Positions 1 through 8,188 of a DNA stretch of 34,207 nucleotides are shown here, in pieces. A model generated the notes under the pieces. It saw only the letters and a program-made list of their open reading frames with translations, was not told the origin of the DNA and did no database searches. The stretch's first letter is position 1, and every line of letters begins with the position of its first letter. Source of the stretch: Myxococcales bacterium (lineage in GTDB: Bacteria; Myxococcota_A; Polyangia; Haliangiales; Haliangiaceae); contig WYBA01000196.1 of the NCBI GenBank assembly GCA_011526095.1, positions 1-34,207 of the forward strand, read 5' to 3'. A program made the translations under genes and the position numbers.

Positions 1-1552
1 CCGGGCGCCGGCGCGGCTCGTCGCGATCGCGGCGCGAGCGCGACGGCTCGCGGGGTGAGGGGCGCGCAGGCTCGGGCGCGGTGCCTGTGCGGGGCGCCGG
101 GGCCTCGGGCACCGCCGCGTCGACCAGGGCGCCGGGCAAGGTCGGGTCACCGGCGAGGTGCTCGACGGGACGGTCGGACGGAGCATGCGCGGGGCGCTCG
201 ACCGCGGCGCGGGGCCGCGCGGCGGGCCGAGCCGCACGCGCCGCGGTCGGCGCGTGCGCCTGGGCGTCCTCGCCCGGCGTCATCGCGTAGGCGCCGAGCA
301 CCGCGCCGGCGATCGCCGCGCCGAGCACCACCAGCACGGCGCGGCGCGGACTGACCCGGCGGCGCAGCGGCGGCACCGCCGTGGCGATCCGGATGCTGGG
401 CGCGTCCGCCGCCCAGTCGGGCTGCAGCGCGCGGGTGTCGAGCGTGATCGTCGAGGCGAACGCGGCCGGGCTCGCGGCCGGCGCCGGCGCCGGGGCCGGG
501 CTCGCGACCGGCGCGGGCGCCGGCTTCGCCGGCAGCGGCGCGACGACGCTCATGCCGGTCGACGCGCGCGACCGCTCGACCACCGGCGGCGCCGGCGGCA
601 CCAGCTCGGTGACGTGCTCGCCCAGCTCGCGCGGCGACGCCGCGAGGCGGGCCCCGCGCGCGAGCGCCTCGAGGTCACGCTGCAGCTCGCGCGCGCTCTG
701 GTAGCGCTTGTCGCGATCGCGCTGCAGCGCGCGCAGGACGATCGGCTCCATCCCGGCGGGGTAGCCCGGGTCGCGGCGCGACGGCGGCTCGACGTCCTCC
801 TTGACGATCCGCTGCAGCACGGCGAAGTCGCCCTGGTCGGGGCGGAACAGCCGGCGGCCGGTCGTCAGCTCGTACAGGATGATCCCGATCGCGAACACGT
901 CGCTGCGCCGGTCGAGCGTCTCGCCGCGGCACTGCTCCGGCGACATGTAGCCGATCTTCCCCTTGAGCGAGCCGGTCCGCGTCCGCGCGTCGCTGGCGGT
1001 GACCTTGGCGACGCCGAAGTCGGTGACCTTGACCGTGCCGTCGTACGACACCAGCACGTTCGACAGCGACACGTCGCGGTGGACGACGCCGAGCGGGCGC
1101 CCGTCGTGGTCGGTGAGGCCGTGGGCGTGGTCGAGGCCGGCGCACATCCCCAGCCCGATCGCGACGGCGCAGTGCAGCGGCAGCGGCGAGCCCGTCGCCA
1201 TCTGCGCCGCCATCAGCTTGCGGAGGTCCGGCCCCCGGACGTACTCCATCGCGTAGTAGTAGTTGCCGGTCTCCTCGCCGATGTCGTGGACCGCGACGAC
1301 GTTGGGGTGATCGAGCATCGCGCCGAGCCGCGCCTCGGCGAGGAACATGTCGACGAAGTCCGCCTGCAGCGCCAGGTGCGGCAGCATCCGCTTGATCACG
1401 ACGAGCTTCTCGAAGCCCGCGATCCCGGCGGTGCGCGCCAGGTAGATCTCGGCCATGCCGCCGACGGAGAGCAGGCTGAGCAGCTCGAACCGGCCGAGCA
1501 TGGTCCCCGGTTCCAGGACACGAGCCACCCGCGAAGGGGCGAGATCCACCAT
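1..1552 (-). CDS. Transmembrane Ser/Thr protein kinase (C-terminus off window)
   Basis: Eukaryotic-like Ser/Thr kinase that phosphorylates proteins in the cytoplasm and probably senses through an extracytoplasmic tail. The catalytic domain spans about residues 20-300: glycine loop LLSVGGMAEIYLAR (27-40), ATP-binding Lys54 (VVIKRM), Glu73 of helix C, catalytic loop VHRDVSLSN (Asp160), DFG at 178-180 and a GYMSPEQ activation-segment end near 201-207. A Pro/Ala-rich linker (about 317-365) follows, then one membrane helix at about 404-424 and a disordered Ala/Pro/Arg-rich tail that is still open at base 1, so the protein is partial. The ATG at 1552 is preceded by AGAAGG with 6 nt spacing; an in-frame GTG lies directly before it. 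The architecture is typical of myxobacterial Pkn kinases. Its substrate is unknown. It is divergent from the PAP2 gene. Confidence 0.93.
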   Translation of the reverse strand, partial: MVDLAPSRVARVLEPGTMLGRFELLSLLSVGGMAEIYLARTAGIAGFEKLVVIKRMLPHLALQADFVDMFLAEARLGAMLDHPNVVAVHDIGEETGNYYYAMEYVRGPDLRKLMAAQMATGSPLPLHCAVAIGLGMCAGLDHAHGLTDHDGRPLGVVHRDVSLSNVLVSYDGTVKVTDFGVAKVTASDARTRTGSLKGKIGYMSPEQCRGETLDRRSDVFAIGIILYELTTGRRLFRPDQGDFAVLQRIVKEDVEPPSRRDPGYPAGMEPIVLRALQRDRDKRYQSARELQRDLEALARGARLAASPRELGEHVTELVPPAPPVVERSRASTGMSVVAPLPAKPAPAPVASPAPAPAPAASPAAFASTITLDTRALQPDWAADAPSIRIATAVPPLRRRVSPRRAVLVVLGAAIAGAVLGAYAMTPGEDAQAHAPTAARAARPAARPRAAVERPAHAPSDRPVEHLAGDPTLPGALVDAAVPEAPAPRTGTAPEPARPSPREPSRSRRDRDEPRRRP

Positions 1553-1558
1553 CACAAG

Positions 1559-1564
1559 CCTTCT
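1559..1564 (-). promoter_or_regulatory. Shine-Dalgarno of the kinase gene
   Basis: AGAAGG lies 6 nt before the ATG at 1552. It supports that start over the adjacent GTG and over the later Met at residue 18. This gene therefore looks leadered, unlike many others in the window. Confidence 0.55.
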
Positions 1565-1813
1565 CGCGGATCGCGCGCGGTTGATCAAGATGGCTCGGCA
1601 AACGTGAAAGTCGTGACGAATGGCGACGCGCGCCTAGTGTGGTGAACGCGGGTGTACGTCGTCGCCGAACGTAAGCGGTCGCGCGATCGGCCACGGGGTG
1701 GAACATGTTCTCCGTCGGTGGCGGATCTCGCGCCCGTGGATCGGCAGGGACCTCACCAACGGCGAACGCTGCGAACCGGCCGTACGGGTTCGCCCGGGGC
1801 GCACACGTCGCGC
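1565..1813. other. Divergent intergenic region, kinase / PAP2
   Basis: About 250 bases between the kinase and PAP2 starts. The part at about 1556-1660 is visibly less GC-rich than its surroundings and probably carries the kinase promoter, but I see no convincing -35/-10 pair. The PAP2 frame is open upstream to a GTG at 1652, but that stretch encodes Arg/Pro/Gly-rich low-complexity sequence and is probably not translated. I see no RNA gene or repeat here. Confidence 0.4.
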
Positions 1814-1819
1814 TACCTT
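1814..1819 (+). promoter_or_regulatory. -10-like TACCTT before PAP2
   Basis: TACCTT ends 6 nt before the GTG at 1826, so transcription would begin at or next to the start codon. There is no Shine-Dalgarno. One of the recurrent TAnnnT sites in this window. Confidence 0.5.
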
Positions 1820-1825
1820 CACCGC

Positions 1826-2437
1826 GTGACCGCCCGTCAGCTCCTCGTCGTCGCCGCCGCGGCCGCCGCGGTGACGCTGCTGGCGATCGTCACGGTCGAC
1901 GCGCCGGTGGCGCGGCTGTTCCTCGCGCGCGACCTCGGCGCGGTGTCGACCTGGCTCGACCGCGGCCTGCACCAGCTCGATCGCGTCTCGGGGATGAACC
2001 TGCCGAAGGGCCTGCTCGTCACCGCGTGCATCGTCGGCGGCGGCGCGCTGTGGTGGGTCCGGCGCGACGCCGGGCGCGCGCTGCTGCTGCTCGGGCTGAC
2101 GCACGCGGTCGCGCGCACGTTCGGCAGCGAGCTGAAGTCCGTGTTCGGCCGGCTCCGTCCGTCCGAGGCGCTGGCGCGCGGCGACCTCGGCGACACGTTC
2201 TTCGCGGGCGGCATCTCGTTCCCGTCGGGGCACGTCGGCCACTACGCCGCGCTGGCGTTCGTCGTCGCGCACCTGTGGCCGCGCGCGCGCGTGCCGGCGT
2301 TCGTCGTGCTGGGGCTGGTCGCGCTGGCGCGGATCACGGTGGGCGCGCATTTCGTATCGGACGCCACCGGTTCGATCGCCCTCGCCGCGCTCGCGGCCGG
2401 GACGTTCGCCGCGATGCTGCCGCCGACCGCACGGTGA
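1826..2437 (+). CDS. PAP2-family membrane phosphatase
   Basis: Integral membrane acid phosphatase of the PAP2 superfamily, probably acting on a lipid (pyro)phosphate such as phosphatidate or undecaprenyl pyrophosphate at the outer face of the inner membrane. All three signatures are present in a 203-residue protein: KSVFGRLRP (Lys104, Arg111-Pro112), SFPSGH (Ser134, catalytic His136) and ARITVGAHFVSD (Arg169, nucleophile His175, Asp179). Hydrophobic segments cover about 5-24, 62-77, 84-97, 140-150, 157-171 and 183-198. The GTG at 1826 is chosen because a -10-like hexamer lies just upstream and the N-terminal helix begins there; the longer reading from 1652 adds only Arg-rich low-complexity sequence. 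The substrate cannot be told from sequence. Confidence 0.88.
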   Translation: MTARQLLVVAAAAAAVTLLAIVTVDAPVARLFLARDLGAVSTWLDRGLHQLDRVSGMNLPKGLLVTACIVGGGALWWVRRDAGRALLLLGLTHAVARTFGSELKSVFGRLRPSEALARGDLGDTFFAGGISFPSGHVGHYAALAFVVAHLWPRARVPAFVVLGLVALARITVGAHFVSDATGSIALAALAAGTFAAMLPPTAR

Positions 2438-2482
2438 CCGCGCGGCCACGCTCCTGAGCCCCGCTCGCCACCGCCGCCGCGC

Positions 2483-2488
2483 TAGGGT
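2483..2488 (+). promoter_or_regulatory. -10-like TAGGGT before SCP2 gene
   Basis: TAGGGT ends 7 nt before the ATG at 2496, and there is no Shine-Dalgarno between them. Candidate leaderless promoter, or promoter with a 0-1 nt leader. Confidence 0.5.
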
Positions 2489-2495
2489 CCCGCGC

Positions 2496-2882
2496 ATGGC
2501 ACACGCATTCCTGTCTCCCGAGTGGTTCGCCGAGGTCGACGCGCTGGTCGCGTCCGCGGGCGATCTGCAGATCCCGGCGGCGATGAAGGCGGTCGAGGTC
2601 AACGTCACCGTGACCTCGCCGGCCGGCGACACGCGGCTGTTCATGAAGGACGGCCTGTTCCAGCAGGGTCACCAGCCCGGCGTCGAGACGACGCTGACGC
2701 TCGCCGCCGACCTCGCCCGCAAGATCTTCGTCGACGCCGACGTCGGCGCCGGCGTCCAGGCGTTCCTCGCCGGCGAGATCAAGGTCGACGGCGATCTCGC
2801 CAAGCTCGTCGCGATGCAGACAGTCGAGCCGAGCGAGCCGCAGAAGCAGCTCACGCGCAAGATCGCCGCGATCACGGCGTGA
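2496..2882 (+). CDS. SCP2 sterol-binding-domain protein
   Basis: Single-domain, 128-residue cytoplasmic protein of the SCP2 lipid-transfer fold. Family-typical features are the beta strand [21 protein letters not shown] (about 32-52), a [14 protein letters not shown] segment (about 65-78), and [19 protein letters not shown] (about 87-105), where the G-x-I-K-V-x-G-D pattern is the SCP2 hallmark. These proteins bind fatty acyl or sterol-like hydrophobic ligands; no catalytic residues are expected. It has no signal peptide. It lies 31 nt upstream of frmA, but each gene has its own -10-like site, so they may be independent transcripts. The ligand is unknown. Confidence 0.85.
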   Translation: MAHAFLSPEWFAEVDALVASAGDLQIPAAMKAVEVNVTVTSPAGDTRLFMKDGLFQQGHQPGVETTLTLAADLARKIFVDADVGAGVQAFLAGEIKVDGDLAKLVAMQTVEPSEPQKQLTRKIAAITA

Positions 2883-2899
2883 CCGCGCGCGCGCCGCGG

Positions 2900-2905
2900 T
2901 ACGCT
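2900..2905 (+). promoter_or_regulatory. -10-like TACGCT before frmA
   Basis: TACGCT ends 8 nt before the ATG at 2914. The intervening GC-rich bases contain no Shine-Dalgarno. Candidate leaderless or very short-leader promoter for frmA-fghA. Confidence 0.5.
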
Positions 2906-2913
2906 GCGCGGCC

Positions 2914-4020
<1,107 letters not shown>

Positions 4021-4021
4021 C

Positions 4022-4882
4022 GTGACGGCCGAGGGCGTCGCCGTCCGCAGCGAGCAGCGCTGCTTCGGCGGGGTGCAGGGCTTCTACGAGCACGCCAGCG
4101 CGGCGTGCGCCGGGCCGATGCGGTTCGCGGTCTACCTGCCGCCGGCGGCCATCGCCGGCGCGCGCGTGCCCGCGCTCTACTACCTCGCCGGGCTCACGTG
4201 CACCGAGGAGACGTTCGTGATCAAGGGCGGCGCGCAGCGGGTCGCCGCCGCGCTCGGGATCGCGATCGTCACGTGCGACACCAGCCCGCGCGCGGCGCGG
4301 TTCCCCGGCGACGACGCGGCGTGGGACTTCGGCCAGGGCGCCGGGTTCTACCTCGACGCGACCGAGGCGCCGTGGCGCGACGCGTACCGGATGGAGACGT
4401 ACGTCGTCGACGAGCTGCCGCGCGTCGTCGAGGCGCGGTTCCCGATCGACGGCGCGCGACGCGCGGTCACGGGCCACTCGATGGGCGGACATGGCGCGCT
4501 GTCGCTGGCGCTGCGCCACCCCGGGCGCTTCGTCAGCGCCTCGGCGCTGGCGCCGATCGTCGCGCCGTCCCAGGTGCCGTGGGGCGAGAAGGCGTTCGCC
4601 GGCTACCTCGGCGCGGATCGCGCGGCGTGGGCGGCGCACGACACCTGCGCGCTGCTCGCCGCCGGCCGGCGGTTCCCGCGCGCGCCGCTGGTCGATCAGG
4701 GCCTCGCCGACAAGTTCCTCGACCGCGAGCTGCGCCCCGCGCTGCTGCGCGAGGCGTGCGCCGCCGCCGGCCAGGACCTGACGCTGCGCCTGCACGACGG
4801 CTACGACCACAGCTACTACTTCGTCGCGACGTTCGCCGAGGACCACGTCCGGTTCGCCGCGACGGCGCTCGCCGGCGCTTGA
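4022..4882 (+). CDS. fghA: S-formylglutathione hydrolase
   Basis: Esterase-D-type serine hydrolase that splits S-formylglutathione to formate and glutathione, the step after FrmA. The 286-residue alpha/beta-hydrolase shows the family-specific YYLAGLTCTEETF oxyanion-side loop (53-65), nucleophile elbow GHSMGGHGAL (Ser153), catalytic Asp225 in VDQGLADKFL and catalytic His263 in HDGYDHSYYF. The start is a GTG at 4022, one base after the frmA stop; no later Met fits better because family alignment begins around residue 8 (VRSEQRCFGG). Translation is probably coupled to frmA. Cytoplasmic, with no signal peptide. Confidence 0.95.
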   Translation: MTAEGVAVRSEQRCFGGVQGFYEHASAACAGPMRFAVYLPPAAIAGARVPALYYLAGLTCTEETFVIKGGAQRVAAALGIAIVTCDTSPRAARFPGDDAAWDFGQGAGFYLDATEAPWRDAYRMETYVVDELPRVVEARFPIDGARRAVTGHSMGGHGALSLALRHPGRFVSASALAPIVAPSQVPWGEKAFAGYLGADRAAWAAHDTCALLAAGRRFPRAPLVDQGLADKFLDRELRPALLREACAAAGQDLTLRLHDGYDHSYYFVATFAEDHVRFAATALAGA

Positions 4883-4914
4883 CGCGCGCGGCGCGAGGCG
4901 CGGACCATCCGGTC

Positions 4915-5361
4915 ATGCAACCGACGCCGAAGGGCTGGCCCCGGATCTCGAGCGCGCTGTTCTACGACGACGCCGCCGCGGCGATCGCCTGGCTGTGCCG
5001 GGTGTTCGACTTCGAGGTCCGGCTCCGCGTCGACGGGCCGGACGGCAAGGTCGCCCACTCGGAGCTGACGTACGGCGACGGCCTGATCATGGTCGGCCAG
5101 GCCGGCGCGCATCCCGAGCGGCGGTCCACGAGCCCGCGCGGCCTCGGCGGCGCCAACACCCAGGCGCTGTGCGTGTGCGTCGACGACGCCGACGCCCACT
5201 GCGCGAAGGCGCGCGCCGCCGGCGCGAAGATCGTCACCGAGCCGGCGACCCACGACTACGGCGACGACTACTGGGCGGACCGCAGCTACGAGGCCGAGGA
5301 TCTCGAGGGCCACCGCTGGTGGTTCCAGCAGCGCGTGCGCACCGGCGCGACGTGGGCGTAG
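4915..5361 (+). CDS. VOC-superfamily (glyoxalase-like) protein
   Basis: A 148-residue vicinal-oxygen-chelate fold protein made of two beta-alpha-beta-beta-beta modules. Module one spans about 9-62 (SSALFYDDAAAAIAWLCRVF, then HSELTYGDGLIMVG) and module two about 82-139 (TQALCVCVDDADAHCAKARAA, ending in EDLEGHRWWFQQ). His48 and Glu131 are at positions often used as metal ligands in this fold, although many such proteins are metal-free. The sequence resembles the PhnB/YdcJ-like glyoxalase branch; the substrate cannot be inferred. It lies 32 nt after fghA, so it could belong to the same operon. No TAnnnT hexamer and no clear Shine-Dalgarno is visible before the ATG. Confidence 0.85.
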   Translation: MQPTPKGWPRISSALFYDDAAAAIAWLCRVFDFEVRLRVDGPDGKVAHSELTYGDGLIMVGQAGAHPERRSTSPRGLGGANTQALCVCVDDADAHCAKARAAGAKIVTEPATHDYGDDYWADRSYEAEDLEGHRWWFQQRVRTGATWA

Positions 5362-5383
5362 ACCGCGGGTCCGTTCGCGACGC

Positions 5384-6388
5384 TCACGACCACGCCAGCA
5401 GGACCTTGCCGGTCGCCTGCTTGGTCTCGAGGAAGCGGTGCGCGGACGCCACGTCGGCGGCGGGGAACACCTTGCCGACGTGCGGCTGCAGCCCGAGCTG
5501 CTCGACCGAGGCGAACGCGCGGGTGAGGCGCTCGACCCACGTCGGGTCCTTCAGCACGTGCAGTGCGTTGAGCGCGAAGATGCCGGAGTTCTCGTCGAAC
5601 AGCTTGAGCACGGAGATCCGCGGCGTGCGCACCACCGCGAGCGCCATCCGCGGCAGGTTACGCTTGCCGTCCTTGACGCCCGAGTTCACGCCGATGCACA
5701 CCATGCGGCCGGTGATGCCGAGGCGCTTGCGCTGCCACGCCATCTCGGCGCCACCCGAGGCGTTGAGGATGAAGTCGTAGCCGGTGAGCGTCGCGTCGGC
5801 ACGAAACTCCTCGCGGGTGTACGCGGTCGCCCCGTAGCCGCGGATGAAGTCCTTCTTGGCCGCGGTCGTGGTGAGGCCGGTGACCTCGGCGCCGACGTGC
5901 CTCGCCATCTGCATCGCGAGCACGCCGACCCCGCCGGTGGCGCACTCGACCAGGACACGGTCGCCGGCGCGGACGCGCGCCATCTCGTGCAGCGCGAGGT
6001 GCGCGGTGAAGTAGTTCACCGGCAGCGCGGCGCCGGCCGCGAGGTCGAGCCCCGCCGGCCTGCGCAGCACCTGGTTCGCGGCGACCTTGACCCGCGACGC
6101 GTAGCCGCCGAAGTACGTCCCCGCGGCGACCGGGTCGCCGGGGCGGACGTTCGTGACGTTCTTGCCGACCGCGGCGACCTTGCCCGCGACCTCGTAGCCG
6201 GGGACGAACGGGCGCTTGGGCGCGTCGGGGTAGAACCCCAGGCGCATCTGGATGTCGGCGAAGTTGACGCCCGAGTACGCGACGTCGATCGCGACCTCGT
6301 CGTCGCCGGGCGCCTCGTCGGCGACCTCGCGGAGCTTGAGGGTGCTGGCGGCGCCGTACTTCTCGATCGCGATCTGCTGGTGGGTCAT
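5384..6388 (-). CDS. Zinc-free MDR oxidoreductase (quinone oxidoreductase/VAT1-like)
   Basis: NAD(P)H-dependent medium-chain dehydrogenase/reductase of 334 residues. The N-terminal GroES-like domain contains GVNFADIQMRLGFYP (41-54) and VPGYEVAGKV (62-71), as in quinone oxidoreductases and VAT1. The zinc-binding Cys/His residues of alcohol dehydrogenases are absent. The nucleotide-binding loop is CATGGVGVLAMQ (149-160), the usual GGVG form. It probably reduces a quinone or an alpha,beta-unsaturated carbonyl. GGAG lies about 8 nt before the ATG, so this gene is leadered. A dyad shared with the upstream ArsR gene sits directly before it, which suggests an electrophile- or quinone-inducible enzyme under ArsR control. 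The exact substrate is unknown. Confidence 0.88.
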   Translation of the reverse strand: MTHQQIAIEKYGAASTLKLREVADEAPGDDEVAIDVAYSGVNFADIQMRLGFYPDAPKRPFVPGYEVAGKVAAVGKNVTNVRPGDPVAAGTYFGGYASRVKVAANQVLRRPAGLDLAAGAALPVNYFTAHLALHEMARVRAGDRVLVECATGGVGVLAMQMARHVGAEVTGLTTTAAKKDFIRGYGATAYTREEFRADATLTGYDFILNASGGAEMAWQRKRLGITGRMVCIGVNSGVKDGKRNLPRMALAVVRTPRISVLKLFDENSGIFALNALHVLKDPTWVERLTRAFASVEQLGLQPHVGKVFPAADVASAHRFLETKQATGKVLLAWS

Positions 6389-6413
6389 GGCGGGGTCTCC
6401 GGAGTTTCTATGG

Positions 6414-6429
6414 TTCGAGAAATGTCGAA
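6414..6429. promoter_or_regulatory. Putative ArsR operator before the MDR gene
   Basis: Perfect dyad TTCGA-N6-TCGAA, embedded in ATGGTTCGAgaaatgTCGAAG (6410-6430). It sits 26-41 nt before the MDR start and touches a possible -10 (TAGAAA, minus strand, 6405-6410). The same ATGGTTCGA-N6-TCG arrangement recurs before the ArsR gene. Binding is inferred. Confidence 0.55.
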
Positions 6430-6473
6430 GTAAAAACGCGTAGAAAAAGGCGGCCGACGGCGGCCGCCCCGGG

Positions 6474-6782
6474 TCAGGCCTCGACGGCGAACAGCGCGCG
6501 CAGCGCGGTCATCGCCTCGGGGTTGATCGAGCAGATGAGCTGCTTGCCCTCGCGCTCGGTGTCGATCAGGCCGGCGTCGGCGAGCTCCTTGACGTGGTGC
6601 GACACCGTCGGCGCACCGACCTCGAGCCCGCCGAGGAGCTTGGCGAGGAAGCAGTCGTGGACGCGCCCCTTGGCCAGGTCCAGCCGGCTCTCCTCCATGA
6701 GGTTCAGGAAGATCTGCAGCCGGTTCTCGTTGCCGAGCGCGCGGAACACCCGCGCGAGGCGCTTGACGTCGGGCTGGGACAC
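6474..6782 (-). CDS. ArsR-family winged-helix repressor
   Basis: A 102-residue ArsR/SmtB-type regulator. The opening VKRLARVFRALGNENRLQIF (6-25) is the family's first helix pair. The DNA-recognition helix is in APTVSHHVKELADAG (57-71), followed by the wing LIDTEREGKQLICSI (72-86). It lacks the CVC metal-binding motif of classical ArsR; its cysteines are Cys44 and Cys84, so sensing of thiol-reactive ligands rather than arsenite or cadmium is possible. The frame is open to a TTG at 6818, but that TTG is part of a TTGACA -35 hexamer and overlaps the operator-like dyad. A -10-like ATTGAT ends 6 nt before GTG 6782, so I choose that GTG. It probably represses itself and the MDR gene downstream. Confidence 0.85.
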   Translation of the reverse strand: MSQPDVKRLARVFRALGNENRLQIFLNLMEESRLDLAKGRVHDCFLAKLLGGLEVGAPTVSHHVKELADAGLIDTEREGKQLICSINPEAMTALRALFAVEA

Positions 6783-6788
6783 GGCCAC

Positions 6789-6818
6789 ATCAATGCGACA
6801 ACTATCGAACCATGTCAA
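6789..6818 (-). promoter_or_regulatory. Promoter of the ArsR gene (TTGACA / ATTGAT)
   Basis: On the minus strand TTGACA (6813-6818) and ATTGAT (6789-6794) are separated by 18 bp, and ATTGAT ends 6 nt before the GTG at 6782. Transcription would start at about the start codon. The operator-like sequence lies inside the spacer, as expected for steric repression. Confidence 0.55.
6793..6813. promoter_or_regulatory. Putative ArsR operator before the ArsR gene
   Basis: Minus-strand ATGGTTCGAtagttgTCGCAT. It shares ATGGTTCGA, the same 6-nt spacer and TCG with the site before the MDR gene; the last two positions of the right arm differ. It lies between the -35 and -10 of the ArsR promoter. Confidence 0.5.
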
Positions 6819-6877
6819 CCCCGATCTTTTCGGGGCGTGACCGGGCCCGGCGGGCCGGCCCGGGGCGGGCGCCGCCC

Positions 6878-6883
6878 TATCAT
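6878..6883 (+). promoter_or_regulatory. -10-like TATCAT before TVP38 gene
   Basis: TATCAT ends 9 nt before the GTG at 6893. A weak GAGG lies in between, so a leaderless or very short-leader transcript is possible. Confidence 0.4.
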
Positions 6884-6892
6884 CTGAGGTCC

Positions 6893-7474
6893 GTGACCGA
6901 GGCGCCGGCCGACCGTGCTCCAGATCGCTGGCGGCCGTACCGCCGCGCCGGGATCGGCGCGCTCGTCGTCGTGTTCGTCGCGATCGCCGTCTACGCGTGG
7001 CGCACCGGCGCCGTGACGCCGTCGTCGATCAAGGCGTGGCTGGTGTCGCTCGGGCCGTGGGGCCCGGTGATCTTCGTCGGCGCGTTCAGCGTCGGCACGA
7101 CGCTCGGCCTGCCGGGGATGGCGTTCGTCGTCGGCGCGCGCCTGGCGTTCGGGCCGTGGCTCGGGCTCGCGCTCGGCTACGGCGGCGGGCTGCTCGCGAT
7201 CTCGCTGCCGTTCCTGATGGCGCGCCTGCTCGGGCGCAACCGCCAGACGCCGTGGCGGCCGAAGCGCCCGGCGCTGCGTCGCGCGTTCGACCAGCTCGAG
7301 ACCCACCCGTACCGCTCGGTGATCGTGCTGCGGCTGATCCTGTGGTTCAACCCGCCGATCAGCTACGCGCTGGCGTTCACGCCGATCCGGTTCGGCGCGT
7401 ACCTGCTGGCGTGCGCGATCGCGCTCGCGCCGGGGGTGATCGCGGCGAACCTGGCGACGAGCTGGTTCGTCTAG
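6893..7474 (+). CDS. TVP38/TMEM64 (DedA-like) membrane protein
   Basis: Inner-membrane protein of 193 residues with the TVP38/SNARE-associated (VTT) domain. Membrane segments lie at about 20-37, 57-84, 90-113, 143-160 and 168-188. The core motif ARLAFGPWLGLALGYGGG (82-99) and the late LRLILWFNPPISYALAF segment (146-162) match the pattern of this family, whose DedA relatives are linked to lipid scrambling and undecaprenyl-phosphate recycling. The GTG start at 6893 places a short charged N-terminus before the first helix; the longer reading from 6812 adds an Arg/Pro stretch that would span the -10-like hexamer. The specific role is unknown. Confidence 0.82.
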   Translation: MTEAPADRAPDRWRPYRRAGIGALVVVFVAIAVYAWRTGAVTPSSIKAWLVSLGPWGPVIFVGAFSVGTTLGLPGMAFVVGARLAFGPWLGLALGYGGGLLAISLPFLMARLLGRNRQTPWRPKRPALRRAFDQLETHPYRSVIVLRLILWFNPPISYALAFTPIRFGAYLLACAIALAPGVIAANLATSWFV

Positions 7475-7483
7475 CGATTCGTG

Positions 7484-7489
7484 TAGCAT
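7484..7489 (+). promoter_or_regulatory. -10-like TAGCAT before small lipoprotein
   Basis: TAGCAT ends 8 nt before the ATG at 7498, with no Shine-Dalgarno. Candidate leaderless promoter, just after the TVP38 stop. Confidence 0.5.
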
Positions 7490-7497
7490 CGGCCGCG

Positions 7498-7833
7498 ATG
7501 CGTACCTTCCTGCTGTCCCTGCTCGTCTCCCTGTCCCTGGTCGCCTGCGGCGGCAAGTCGAACCCGCCCGCCGATCCCGGCGCCGGCGCCGGCACCGGCA
7601 CCGAGGAGCCCGCCGAGGCCAAGGGCTGCGCGACCGCCGGCTGCTCTGGCGTCGAGTGCGTCGAGGCCGACGCCGCCGAGAGCCTGATGACGACCTGCGA
7701 GTACCTCGACGTCTACGGCTGCTACGACGGCGCGACGTGCGAGCGCCAGGCCGATGGCCAGTGCGGCTGGACCCAGACCGACCAGCTCGCCGCGTGCCTC
7801 GAGGCCGGCGGGCCCGACCTCGTCGGCGGCTGA
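7498..7833 (+). CDS. Small Cys-containing lipoprotein
   Basis: A 111-residue protein with a clear lipoprotein signal peptide: MRTFLLSLLVSLSLVAC, lipidated Cys17, followed by Gly-Gly-Lys and a Pro/Ala/Gly-rich tether (about 20-40). The mature domain has seven further cysteines in a compact, acidic region (CATAGCSGVECVEADAAE, then CEYLDVYGCYDGATCE and similar), which suggests disulfide bonding. I do not recognise a family. It is probably anchored in the envelope. It ends 10 nt from the convergent zinc-ribbon gene. There is no clue to function beyond localisation. Confidence 0.75.
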   Translation: MRTFLLSLLVSLSLVACGGKSNPPADPGAGAGTGTEEPAEAKGCATAGCSGVECVEADAAESLMTTCEYLDVYGCYDGATCERQADGQCGWTQTDQLAACLEAGGPDLVGG

Positions 7834-7843
7834 TCCCGCGGCG

Positions 7844-8167
7844 TCAGTTCGGCCCGCTCGCGTCGACGCCGATGATGCGGAACCACAGCCGGCGCGCCAC
7901 GTGGCAGCGCCGGCAGGTCACCGCGACGACGCGCACGCCGGCCTCGGACGCGTGATCGTCGACCGCCAGCTCGCCGCCGCACTGCGGGCACGGCGTCGCC
8001 CGCGCGCGAACCTCGATCACCGACGACGACGGCACCTCGATCGGGTGATCCGGCGCGCCGCCGCGCTCGAGCGCGGCGAGGCGCTCGCGGTCGCGGACCA
8101 GCCGGCGCGCGTCGCGCTCGGCGATCCGGCGCTCGGTGCGCGGGCGGGGTGGCTTCTTGCCGGACAT
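7844..8167 (-). CDS. Small zinc-ribbon protein
   Basis: A 107-residue, Arg-rich cytoplasmic protein. Residues 9-36 form a charged helix (RTERRIAERDARRLVRDRER). The C-terminal half carries a zinc ribbon with Cys60-x2-Cys63 (CPQCGG) and Cys85-x2-Cys88 (CRRCHV), then RRLWFRI. It has no catalytic motifs; a nucleic-acid- or protein-binding role is possible but unproven. The frame extends to a GTG at 8176, but the ATG at 8167 is preferred because TACGGT ends 7 nt before it. A perfect 9-bp inverted repeat lies just upstream (8189-8214). Confidence 0.72.
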   Translation of the reverse strand: MSGKKPPRPRTERRIAERDARRLVRDRERLAALERGGAPDHPIEVPSSSVIEVRARATPCPQCGGELAVDDHASEAGVRVVAVTCRRCHVARRLWFRIIGVDASGPN

Positions 8168-8174
8168 CGCGGCC

Positions 8175-8180
8175 ACCGTA
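8175..8180 (-). promoter_or_regulatory. -10-like TACGGT before zinc-ribbon gene
   Basis: Minus-strand TACGGT ends 7 nt before the ATG at 8167, with no Shine-Dalgarno. It overlaps the alternative GTG start at 8176 and so argues against it. Confidence 0.5.
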
Positions 8181-8188
8181 GCAGACCC

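Noticed and set aside
158..1645. Long plus-strand reading frame opposite the kinase
   Set aside because: It encodes Arg/Gly/Ala-rich low-complexity sequence without motifs. The minus strand contains all kinase motifs, and such shadows are common in DNA with very GC-rich third codon positions.
1652..1825. N-terminal extension of PAP2 from GTG 1652
   Set aside because: It is Arg/Pro/Gly-rich low complexity and would place a -10-like hexamer inside the coding sequence; the membrane helix begins at GTG 1826.
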